Shown in pieces: positions 20,839 to 30,723 of a DNA stretch of 64,000 nucleotides. Under the pieces are notes generated by a model that saw only the letters and a program-made list of their open reading frames with translations, searched no databases and was not told the origin of the DNA. Positions within the stretch are counted from its first letter, which is position 1. Every line of letters starts with the position of its first letter. This DNA comes from Posidonia oceanica (lineage: Eukaryota > Streptophyta > Magnoliopsida > Alismatales > Posidoniaceae): the NCBI GenBank assembly GCA_037176725.1, contig JAZBRS010000026.1, forward strand, positions 148,873,501-148,937,500, written 5' to 3'. Both the position numbers and the translations under genes were made by a program.

Positions 20839-23800
20839 TGTAGTAATCCCAATCGGAATCAGGCTTACTATTAGCGGCGATTTGATCCGAGGAAGAGGCT
20901 CAACTCAAAAACACTTAAAATCGAGGAGAAAAGAGGAAGATAAGACAAATCAGAGTCGCCACCATGTCTATTAACGGAAGACAAGGAAAACCGGGGGAAA
21001 TGCGTGGATTAACACGCAAAACCAAGCAAGAAATGCAAAGCAAAGCAATGCAAAGGAAAACAAATGCAAATGAATGCAAATAAGATGACTCTAGCCTAGG
21101 ATAAGGGCGATATGGTCATTGCAGGCCAAAAGACTGGGCAAGGACTCCTGTTACGCATGGGGAAGGTGTTAGGCACCCCCAACACGCCCGAGAATCGGTC
21201 TTTCTAGGCTTATGCTCGCATACGCAGGGAAATGCAGATTTGAATGCCTATGTGCCTATGAATGCCTAAATGAATGCTTATAGGTGTGCTCTAAGTGATG
21301 GGATGCAAAGCAGGGAAGTAAACGTGCTCTCTAAGTGCTCAGCCGCACTGTCTGTGTTCCGAACCGGGCGAAACCTAGCTCGTGAGAACTCCAGGCAGTA
21401 AGCATCACAGCCCTATATGAAAATACAAGCGAAAAAGCAAAACAACGGCAAAACCATGCAATGCGATCGACATGCAAGAGAAAACGGCGTAAAATGCGCA
21501 AAACGAGGCAAGAAACGAAAACGGCACGCGAAACGGTGCAAAAAGACAAGACGGACACGCAAAACGGTGCAAAAAGACAAGACGGGCACGCAAAATGGTG
21601 CCAAAAGCAGCGGAATAAAACCTCGGAAAAGCCATGCGAATGCAAATGCAGGGAAAAAGATCAGAAGAAGCTAAAGGAGAGGTAAAACAGCACGTGTGTG
21701 AGAACAGACGCTGTTTAGGACCACACAGAGTAGGTGTGAAGACCTACAAAGGGGAGAAGTGAGCAAATGGAGGGATTACCACTTTTTTTGTGACCGTTTC
21801 CCACTAAACCGCTCCACGATGTGTCTCGCACGCTGCCCAAAGCTCGCGATGCGATCGGATCGTGGAAAATGGGGAAGAAGGTCGCATTAAGTGGTGAATC
21901 CAGGGAAAACACAACACAAAACCCTTGGGGAAACGCGAAACGGGGATCGGAGTTGATAGACAAGAAGAGGAGGCCCTATTCTACATGCTCAAAGAGACAG
22001 AAAGCGAAAACAAGGCAAACAATGCAAATGGCATGCAAATGAATGCAATGCAAGGGTTTAGGAGGACATACCTGGAAATCCTGGGGCCTGATCTGAAATC
22101 TGCTTGGTCCATGCTGAAGAGCGCTTCGCCGCGGTCATCTGGGCAGCTTATTTGAGAAGATCCAACGGTCGGATTGGAAGATATCGCAGCTTCAAAGTAG
22201 GAGGGCCAGAACAGGGGAGAAGAACAGATCTAAGTGTTCAGGAGATCCTAGGGGTGTGCAAAAGGTCCTCCCAGGTGAATGAGAGCTAAGGGGGCTTTAG
22301 TGTGTGCAAAAGATGCTAAATGCGAAGCTAAATGGATGCAGAATGCATGCAGAAGCAAGAAAAGACAAGAAGGAGAATTTTCAAGAAGACAGGAGTTCAA
22401 ACGCCATTTTTAAAAGGAAAGGGAGTTAAATCCAGAGTTTTGAAAAAGATGGGGCTTTACAGGCAGGGGTTTTGAAAACAGGAGGGATTGCATGCAGTTT
22501 TGCAAACATGGGAGCTAAAACGCAATTTTAAGGGCAAAACAGGCATTTTACATGATTTTAAAAGGATGCAAAGGACCTATGCGTCATTTTGAAATCATGC
22601 AGGGTCAAAAATGCAATTTAATATGCAAAATATGCTCTGAAATCATGGTCTGTGGACTGACATGCAATTTTTAAAAGATGTAGGGAAAAAAAGCAATGCA
22701 ATAAGCTAAAATGCATGCAAAATGATTACTGTGCATTTAAAATGGACCTAGATGCAAAAATGAGAAAACAGGGGGGCAAATATGCAATGCAGTATGCAAA
22801 ATAAGGAAATAAACCCTAAGTTACTACAGTGCATGGTTCCTAAATGCAAAAACAGTAAAATACAGGGACACAGAATGCAATATTATAAGGTAAAGTTCAT
22901 GCATTTAAATTAAATAATCTACTGCAGGACCTATGTGCAAAAAAATGAAAACAGAGGGGCTGATGCATAAAATTTTATAACTAGAAAGCACAGTAAAAGG
23001 ACTGAATTGAAAATACTGAAAAGCACAGATACTTAAAGCAATTTAGCATGGTTTTAAATTAAAAACAAAGCAACTTAAATGATATAAGGACCAGAATGCA
23101 AAAATAAAGAAACTTAGACCTAGCATGCAATATTCGCAAGAAACTATACTAAGAAAACAAAATAAATGAACAGTGATTGCTGGCGGCGACGAGCACTGTA
23201 GCAGTGAGCTACCAGGACTTGTGGCCGCCGGCACAGGGGGGCTGAGGAGGCGCTGAACGGCGGAGGCGGCTGCTGACGTCCGTGCGGAGCTCCGGGGGTC
23301 ACCGGGATGGCGTTCCGCTGGCTGAAGCGTCGTGAAGACCGGAGGACGGCGCCGGAGAAGATGGTCTGACCGGCGAGTAGAAACGGGGCAGGAGGACCAG
23401 AAACCTACTTCTAAGAGGCTGAGAAGCAGTAGGGGAAGAAGAGGGAGCTAAGGGCGTAGAGAAATACCTTTTCGCGCGTCTGAAGCGTGCTCCCGACCTC
23501 AGCAGTATCGGAGTTGGTCGGCGACGTCTGTGCAGTTGCAACGGTGACTGTCGGGCGCTCGCGGAGGTTGGGGCTGGCTTAGAGCGAGCTTCCGGTGCTC
23601 CCTGAGCGATCGGACGCGAGCTTCGAAGCTCGGAGAAGAATCTGGCACCTTTGGGTTCTCAGAAAGGAACCGGAGGTGGGGGGAGGGTGTTGCAGCTCGT
23701 CCGGTGGAGTGAAGCCCTCTGGGAGATAGCTGGAGGTCTGGAGAGTGAAGCTGGATGATCGGTTTGGGTTTCTGGAACGTGTGGAAGGAGTTTGAAGGTT

Positions 23801-26357
23801 GGGTCCGTTTCTGGACAGAAGGAGGCTCAAGTGTTTGTAGTGGGGTTTGCAGGCTGTGGGGGATGACCGGGCTTGAGGTCTAGTGCTCCTGGAAGGTGAA
23901 GGTCTGGTGGGTATCTGGGTGGAGTTTGGTGGGAAGCAATGAGCTGTGGTGGAGGGAATTGTGGAAGGATCGGTGTTGGGTTTGCAGCTGGCTCTCTGGT
24001 TATCAGGAGATGTTTCAGGGTGGTTTCGGGTGATGAAAAGGCAGTGGGATGGTGGAGGATGAAGGCTGGTTGCTGGGTGGATTTGGGGGAGCAATTTTGA
24101 GAAGTTCTAAGGCCGGGAAGGGTGCTGGATTACTGAAAGAAGAAGGGAAGAATTTGCTGTGGATTTCGGATGAAAAAGGAGAAGGACTTGGGTGGAGGAT
24201 GCTGGGGAATTGGAGGGCTCTCTCCAGGATGCCAAGGAGGACACTCAGGCGCTCTCTTCTACTGCTCTCTTTTTCTGGAAATTGGAGGAGGCAGAGAGGA
24301 AGAAGGAGGAAGGTCGCTCAGGTGGAGGAAATTGCATTGGAATGGGTCTCTGGTTCGCTAACTGCTGGTTCTCTCTGATTGCTCACACTGATTGCCAACT
24401 GAGGATCCTTTTTTTCTCTGAAAACTCTCCTGCTGGTGGAAAGAACAGGAGCATATATGAGGAGGAAGTGGCTGCTGGCGCACTGCTGATTTTGAACTCA
24501 ACGGCGGCCACTGCAGCAGACAAGAGATGGCGATGCGACCGGCATTGAAAGCTTCCGGATTTGGTGCTGAGATGGAAGAGAGGCAGCGAGCTGCTGTAGG
24601 TGACAGGATGGAAGCTTGAAATTTGAACGATGGAGGGAGCACTGCAGCTGGCCGTTCGCGGGAGAAAGCTGTAGAAATGCTGAAGGAGGAAGAAGGGTGG
24701 AGAAGGCTGGGCCGCGGGCCGAAAAAAAGAAAAAGAAAAATAAAGAAGAAGGAGAGAAACGGGCTGATGGGCCCAGCATGGAAAAAGGAAAGAAAAATGA
24801 GAAGGAAGAAAGAAAGAAAGAGAGGGAAAATAGGAGAAATAAAATAGGAAAAAATAAATTAAAAATAAGTAAAAATATTAGATGGATTGGGTTGTAGGTT
24901 AGGTGTTTAATTAGATTTTTTTAATGACTGTTTTTGGTTAATTAGTGTGATTTAAAGGGGTTTTGGGCTTGATTAGGGTTTTAGGGTTTTCTTTTTGTTT
25001 TAAATTCATTTTCCATTTTGATTAAGTGTTGTTAAGTCTTTTTAGATTGTTTTTTAATTGTGTTTTTCTTGTTAAGCATTTAGGATGTTAATTAGGATTT
25101 TTTAGGATTTATTTTCAGGTTAATTAGAGTGGGTTTTGGTTTTTTTTAGTTTTAGTCTTTTAGGATTTTCTTTCTTAAGTCTTTTGGGATTAGGTTTTTG
25201 ATTTTTATTTGTTAATTTTTCTTGATGTTTTTTAATTGGGTTTCCCTGGTTTGAAGGAGTGTTTTTAAGTCTTTTTAATGTGTTTTTCATTTTCTTATTA
25301 ATTAAGTTCTTAGGTTGTTTTTTCTTAGGTTTGCTAAGTTAGGCTTTTTTCTTTCATTAATTACTTATCTTAGTGTTTTAATTGTTTTACTTCTTTTTAG
25401 GGTTTTTTTTTAATTATTTTGATAGGGTTTTCACTTTTGTTGGGTTTTGATTTTATTTTAGTTTTTTCCTTGATTTTTTAGTATTTTCTTTTAGTTTGTT
25501 TTGCATTTTTTAGTTTGCATGTTTGATTTTCTTTTTAGCTTGATTTAGTTAAGTTTAGGTTTTTAATTGTTTGTTTAATGTTTTTAATTACTTTTTTTAG
25601 AGTTCTGATTTGTTTTTCTTACATTTTAGAGTTTTACAGATTTTTAGGGGTTTTTATGGATTTTAGCAAAGGAAAGAAAAAGGAAAGAAGAAGGAGGAAG
25701 AAAATGGGAAAAGGGAGAAATAAAAAGGAAAGAGATGAGTTGGAGGGAAATGATTTTTTTAAAATTCAGGGAAAATGTTAAAAATAAAGTAAAAATAGGA
25801 ATAAGATAGAGAAGGGATAGAAGCACAAAGAGGGCCCACAGCCAAGCAAGAAAAGGAGCAAGAGGGTGATGAAAAGAGAGATGATAATCAGGAGAGAGAG
25901 AGAGGAGAGAGAAAATGATAATCCCGAAGAGAGAAAAGGATAATTAGGGCAAATGAGAGGCTTAGAGGTCTTGGATTGGGATGAAAATTGGGGAGTGGGT
26001 AGCCTAGAGTTTCTAGTGTTGGTTCTGAGGTTTTGGTTTGATTGTAAGAAGGTTTTGGAGGGGTTTCAAGGTGTAGAAAAAGGGTAGTTTCACCTAGGTT
26101 TTCTAGGGTTTTTGGGAATGGTCTTGGGTTGGAAATTTCTAGGTTCTTAGGTAGGTTTGCTAAGTGGGTGCTGGTGGGTTTTCCTATGGATTTTGGTCAG
26201 GTTTTGAGCTTGGGAAGAAGGGTAAAGGCTTAGGTCAAGTTTGCTTGGTTTTGAAGGGTAAAGAAGAGGATTATGGTTTGGGTTTAGGTTAGGGTTTGAG
26301 TCCAGCAATCACTAGGAGGGCTCCAAAGTCCAAGCCTGCCAAGATGGGGTGTCAACA
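20839..26357 (-). mobile_element. 5' LTR of element A (5519 bp)
   Basis: Same structure as 1638-7115. It is 41 bp longer: one extra 30-bp minisatellite unit (21523-21613), a 10-bp duplication of a GAATGCAAAT word near 21070, and small changes. Splice-donor consensus at 22071/22072 (plus ACATAC 22066-22071), near-palindrome at 22159-22175, PBS look-alike at 20953-20962. The right end GTGTCAACA abuts the duplicated GTAAG. Confidence 0.94.
21523..21613 (-). repeat. LTR minisatellite, about 3 units of 30 bp (element A 5' LTR)
   Basis: One unit more than in the 3' LTR of the same element, so the change came after insertion or during reverse transcription. Confidence 0.82.
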
Positions 26358-26362
26358 GTAAG
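26358..26362. repeat. Target site duplication of element A, right copy (GTAAG)
   Basis: Matches 1633-1637. Element B sequence resumes here. Confidence 0.95.
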
Positions 26363-26910
26363 TCCTTAAGAGTTTGGTATGTAGCCCGTCCTCTCTACAC
26401 CACCACCAAACATCACCAGCACCCTTTCCTGGAGTGCCACCAACAAGTGAGGAATCTGAGTAGAGTCCAGTGAATCAGGGACCGCTCCATTCCTAAGACA
26501 GCAGGCACTAATGCATTCCGTATGCTGAGGGCAAACCACTCCAATCATTGATCATGCATACACCTGCATTTCCGACCATCTCATCCCCCCTTTAATCATT
26601 CTGCCTTGCAAGATCTGCTCTGGTACTGAGACAGTATTCCTACTCAGCACGCGTTGGCATCGTCGAGCTGCACTGGTCCAGGACTCCTGCCAGTCCCCGC
26701 CCCCGTGCCAACAGAATCCCCTACTTATATGTGCTTAATTGCCATGCTCTGAATGTTTACTGCTAAATATGTTGAACTACTTTACCAGTCTTAGGATCTG
26801 CTTACAGTCAATGATTATGTACTAGAAGGAAGTCTGATAATCTACAGTCTTGGTAACAGGTACTTGAAGATCCCGCAGTAGCTATCTACCTACATTCTGC
26901 GATCTGCGCA
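26363..26910 (+). other. Spacer upstream of the PMD ORF in element B
   Basis: No gene. It matches A 11981-12600. A possible splice acceptor TAACAG/GTACTT lies about 60 bases before the ATG, as in A. Confidence 0.6.
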
Positions 26911-28113
26911 ATGGGTTTCCCTACTCTGGTGACCCCAGCACACTACTTGGAGACCCTGAGAGAATGGATTGGCAAGCTCACCCAAGAAGACTGCGAAAAG
27001 CTACGCCAATGGGGCATTCCAACCAAGCTGTTGAAGGCCACTGATGTAGAAGTAAGCCGCCATCTTTTGTGTGCCGCCGCAAGGTTCTGGAAACCGGCAC
27101 ACCACGTCTTTCGCTTTGGCAGAACTGAACTGACACCCACGCTGGAAGAAGTGCGTCGGATCTGCGGCTTCTCCAAGATCATGGGACCGCCTATCTTCAT
27201 GAGGCGTGACAGATACCTCGAGGTCCTGAGCCAACTGACTGGGCTCCCTACTCGAAGCTGCCAACAAAGACTGATCGGCACCAGCGGGCCTGAACCCCTG
27301 CTTCGCCTAGCGCACTTTGATGACGTCGTGAAAAAGCGCATCGAACTCGGAGACGAGCTGTGGCTTCGAGGGTTTGTTATCCGTTTCCTAGGCGAGCTGA
27401 TCTTTACTCATGGCCGACTGACAGTGGCCATCGAGGTTGCGGAAATAGCACTTGCTGTGGTGACCCGGCAGATAGACCTGGCACCGGTTGTTCTGGTAGA
27501 AACATACCGCGGGCTGGACCGTATCTCACATCGCTGCCGCCACTTCCATGGCTGCGGGGCACTTATACAAGTCTGGCTAGCCGCCCACTTAGAGATGGAC
27601 CTTCTGCGCCCCCAGGTGCATGCTTTTGAAGCCTATTGTAGCAGCAGCTGTGCCAAGACAGTCAAGAGCGTTAAGGAAGAATATGAAAGGCTATCAGTGC
27701 TGACCGACGATGCAGTAACCTGGCGTATCATTCCCTCTGTGGCCGAGCCATTCACTGTCTTCTTCAGCGCACGCGACACACGGCTGATTGTACTACCAGG
27801 ATTCACTGCGGGTGTGGAGTACCATCCTATCAGGGTTATGCGCCAGTTTGGCTTCCGGCAGGGCACCTTTGTTGACAGCACAGCACCCAAGCTTCTGCAG
27901 ACATACCCTCTTAGCACGACTGCCCCAACAAAGAAGCTGGCCAATCTGATGCAGCATGGAGTGCGATCAACAGACATCGCAGCTGCGAGAGGTGTAGGAT
28001 GTGCCCCTGAGTACCTGACCGAGGTCCAAGAGCTCTGGCCTATCAATGAAATCCCGCCAGGCGGCCCCCTGTTCCCCGACTCCAGGCAGTCGAAGAAGGC
28101 TCGAACCGGCTAG
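26911..28113 (+). CDS. Intact PMD/DUF7745-like protein encoded 3' of integrase (400 aa)
   Basis: Complete ORF, ATG 26911 to TAG 28111-28113, the only fully open element gene here. Family signs: RFWKPAHHVFRFG (residues 58-70) followed by TELTPTLEEV (72-81), the N-terminal signature of plant mobile domain and DUF7745 proteins; a hydrophobic middle with ELWLRGFVIRFLGELIF and GALIQVWLAAHL; and a C-terminal VEYHPIRVMRQFG. The basic tail SRQSKKARTG could be a nuclear signal. No signal peptide or clear membrane anchor. PMD proteins MAIN and MAIL1 act in the nucleus in gene and transposon silencing; what the transposon copies do is not known. Position after integrase resembles that of retroviral env, though the protein is unrelated. 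A broken copy is at 10778-11980 and a fragment at 58724-59007. Confidence 0.85.
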   Translation: MGFPTLVTPAHYLETLREWIGKLTQEDCEKLRQWGIPTKLLKATDVEVSRHLLCAAARFWKPAHHVFRFGRTELTPTLEEVRRICGFSKIMGPPIFMRRDRYLEVLSQLTGLPTRSCQQRLIGTSGPEPLLRLAHFDDVVKKRIELGDELWLRGFVIRFLGELIFTHGRLTVAIEVAEIALAVVTRQIDLAPVVLVETYRGLDRISHRCRHFHGCGALIQVWLAAHLEMDLLRPQVHAFEAYCSSSCAKTVKSVKEEYERLSVLTDDAVTWRIIPSVAEPFTVFFSARDTRLIVLPGFTAGVEYHPIRVMRQFGFRQGTFVDSTAPKLLQTYPLSTTAPTKKLANLMQHGVRSTDIAAARGVGCAPEYLTEVQELWPINEIPPGGPLFPDSRQSKKARTG

Positions 28114-28617
28114 GGCACTTATGCAGCTACTTTGTAGTTTCTTTTCAAGTTATGCTGTATCTTTTGGCCCGACACAGGCATGTAATCAACAGTTCCCTCA
28201 ATGCAAAAGCGTTTTCTGCTGTCTGCTTGCACCTCAAGACTACTTAATGCATTGCATAATCATTGCCAACCTCATCTTGAGCCCTCTGGCCAGACTTGCA
28301 ACCAACACAACGCAGGAAAGTCCTCAGCAGTCAATCCGGAGTCCAGAATCTCTGTAGACCCACGTCGTCAAGTCAAGCCATCCAGCATCCCCAGCTGAGT
28401 CTCTGTCGGGCTAGTACCCCAAACTACTCGTCTAACAAACACGACAGTTTTGTCTTCATCCTCTGCTTTTGATGCCAAGGACGCGCTAGCCAACCCCTGG
28501 TATCATCCTAATACCAAGGGCATCTTTTGATCGCCCCTTGGTATCATTCTCCCTCTCTTTCCCCCATGATATTCCTGGTATCATGGGATGATTCGCTCTC
28601 GCGAAACCCATTCATTT
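28114..28617 (+). other. Spacer 3' of the PMD ORF in element B
   Basis: Untranslated, conserved in E (58233-58723) and partly in A (10473-10777). Contains a hairpin TGGTATCATCCTAATACCA (28498-28516) and a second one, GGTATCAT...ATGATA..., near 28540-28590. Confidence 0.65.
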
Positions 28618-29045
28618 GCCGACCGATAAGTCCGATATCTTATCATCTCTTTCCCTTTGCCGGCCGATAAGTCCGATATCTTATCATTCCTTCATCTCCT
28701 CTTTGCCGGCCGATAAGTCCGATATCTTATCATTCTATTCTTTTATTCATTTGCCGGCCGATAAGTCCGATATCTTATCATCTCTTTCCCTTTGTTGGCC
28801 GATAAGTCCGATATCTTATCATTCCTTCATCCCCTCTTTGCCGGCCGATAAGTCCGATATCTTATCATTCTATTCCTTTATTCATTTGCCTGCCGATAAG
28901 TCCGATATCTTATCATCTCTTTCCCTTTGCCGGTCGATAAGTCCGATATCTTATCATTCTATTCTTTTATTCATTTGCTGGCCGATAAGTCCGATATCTT
29001 ATCACCCCTCACCCTTTGCCGGCCGATAAGTCCGATATCTTATCA
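28618..29045 (+). repeat. Higher-order hairpin-repeat array of element B (10 units)
   Basis: Units share the core GATAAGTCCGATATCTTATC, with arms GATAAG and CTTATC, preceded by GCCGGCC. Three spacer types (ending TCTCTTTCCCTTT, TTCCTTCATCCCCTCTTT or TTCTATTCTTTTATTCATTT) rotate in order, so the true period is the trimer. One sense frame stays open through the array. The E copy (57072-58226) has 26 units. Confidence 0.92.
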
Positions 29046-29358
29046 ATCCTTTTCTTATCAATCACTCTTTTTCTTATCAATCACTCAATCAATCAATCAA
29101 TCACTCTTTTTCTTATCAATCACTCAATCAATCAATCAATCAATCAATCACTCCTTTTCTTATCAATCACTCAATCAATCAATCAATCACTCTTTTTCTT
29201 ATCAATCACTCAATCAATCAATCAATCACTCCTTTTCTTATCAATCAATCACTCACTCACTCAATCAATCACTCTTTTTCTTATCAATCACTCAATCAAT
29301 CAATCAATCACTCTTTTTCTTATCAATCACTCAATCAGTCACTCAATCAATCAATCAC
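29046..29358 (+). repeat. ATCA/ACTC simple repeat of element B
   Basis: Runs of ATCA and CAATCA alternating with CTTTTTCTTATCAATC blocks, about eight cycles. The E copy is short (57012-57067). Confidence 0.9.
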
Positions 29359-29368
29359 TGCTCTTTCT

Positions 29369-30198
29369 GGTTGATAGGACCGTAAACTATCATCTTGGGC
29401 TGATCCTCGATCTGGCCCGCAGTTGTGTTATACGGCTGACATCCAGTAACTGTCCTTCATAATTGCACTTTCCGGTTGATAGGTCCGTAAACTATCATTC
29501 TCTGGCTGATATCCAAAACTATCGCTTGCAATTACGTTATACGGCTGATATCCAGTAACTATCCCTTGCAATTGCACTTTCTGGTTGATAGGTCCGTAAA
29601 CTATCGCTTCCAGTTGATAGGACTGTAAACTATCGCTCCAGTTGATAGGACTGTAAACTATCGCTTCCGGTTGATAGGACCGTAAACTATCACCTGCAAT
29701 TGCATTATACGGCTGATATCCAGTAACTACTCCTTGCAAATGCCCTTTCCGGTTGATAGGACCGTAAACTATCGCTCCAGTTGATAGGACTGTAAACTAT
29801 CGCTTCCAGTTGATAGGCCTGTAAACTATCGCTTCCGGTTGATAGGACCGTAAACTATCATTCTCTGGCATTTACGTTATACGGCTGATATCCAGTAACT
29901 ATCCCTCATGGTTTGTGCTTTCCGGTTGATAGGACCGTAAACTATCGCTTCCAGTTGATAGGACTGTAAACTATCGCTCTAGTTGATAGGCTTGTAAACT
30001 ATCGCTTCCGGTTGATAAGACCGTAAACTATCCTGCACAACCATGTTATACGGCTGATATCCAGTAACTATCACTCACAACTGCTTCCGGTTGATAGGAC
30101 CGTAAACTATCACTCTCGGTTGATAGGTCCGTAAACTATCACTCCCGATTGATAGGACCGTAAACTATCCGGCCGATAAGCCCGACATCTTATCACCC
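29369..30198 (+). repeat. Hairpin-repeat array with GATAG/CTATC monomers, element B
   Basis: Units of about 28 bp carry GGTTGATAGGACCGTAAAC followed by TATC; arms GATAG and CTATC pair. A second unit, TTATACGGCTGATATCCAG, recurs about every 100-150 bases. The last unit (30170-30198) is of the GATAAG/CTTATC type, so the two arrays have mixed. Confidence 0.9.
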
Positions 30199-30693
30199 TC
30201 TTCGCGCGACCTTGTCCCAGGAAGGTAAAGTCCTGCATCCCCTCGCGATAGGAGAGCCATCCCCTCTCCCCTCGCACTTCTTTTGCTAGCTTGCTCCCCA
30301 GGCGGGGACAAGCTGCACTTTTTCTTTCTCGCCTTGTCGCGCAAGTTTGGCCTACCTGCCAGATCCTTGCGCCACATCATGCCTTTCTTTTAGCATTTCT
30401 CCCGCATCACCTCTGCACCTTCTGTGCTAGCATTACATATCAGTCTAACATCATCAGTATCATCTGCACCGCATCAGCATTCTTATCTGTACTCACTTTT
30501 GCACTAACATTTGCATTGCATCTCATCCATCTGCATTTGCGCGCATTTGCATTTTGCATTGCGGCAACGGGCTACGACGTTCGGTGCATCCGCCGAATAA
30601 GTAACTCACGCCAATAGCAAATCATTTGGCTCTCCGGTCAAATGGGGTGTCTTGTCAACCCTGAGCAGCGGCCTCGGTCCCCTTGACCTCGCT
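30199..30693 (+). other. Conserved 3' untranslated block of element B before the polypurine tract
   Basis: Matches E 55479-55990, including GCTCCCCAGGCGGGGACAAG. The last 145 bases (30549-30693) are also conserved in A, which is otherwise different here. Confidence 0.7.
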
Positions 30694-30723
30694 CAGGGAG
30701 GGGCATCTGTTGACATCCCATTT
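30640..30723 (+). promoter_or_regulatory. Hairpin spanning polypurine tract / 3' LTR junction, element B
   Basis: Outer arms AAATGGGGTGTC (30640-30651) and GACATCCCATTT (30712-30723), with one G-T position; inner arms CCCTGAGC (30659-30666) and GCTCAGGG (30691-30698). Confidence 0.72.
30694..30707 (+). promoter_or_regulatory. Polypurine tract of element B
   Basis: CAGGGAGGGGCATC directly before the LTR start TGTTGACATCCC. Confidence 0.87.

Larger units (their letters stand above)
1638..26357 (-). mobile_element. Element A: complete but RT-less Tat/Ogre LTR retrotransposon (24.7 kb)
   Basis: Minus-strand element with two LTRs (5' LTR 20839-26357, 3' LTR 1638-7115), a PBS at 20820-20837 and a polypurine tract at 7116-7128. 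The order in sense is leader, gag, protease with G-patch, linker, integrase, PMD ORF, hairpin arrays. Reverse transcriptase and RNase H are missing: the gag-pro frame runs straight into the integrase core near 14300. Both LTRs are very similar by eye, with scattered substitutions and two short repeat-number differences, so insertion is relatively recent. It sits in element B with a perfect 5-bp duplication. Confidence 0.95.

Noticed and set aside
28618..30198. CRISPR-like appearance (repeats with palindromes and spacers)
   Set aside because: Spacers are themselves repeated, the context is a plant retrotransposon, and no cas genes exist.
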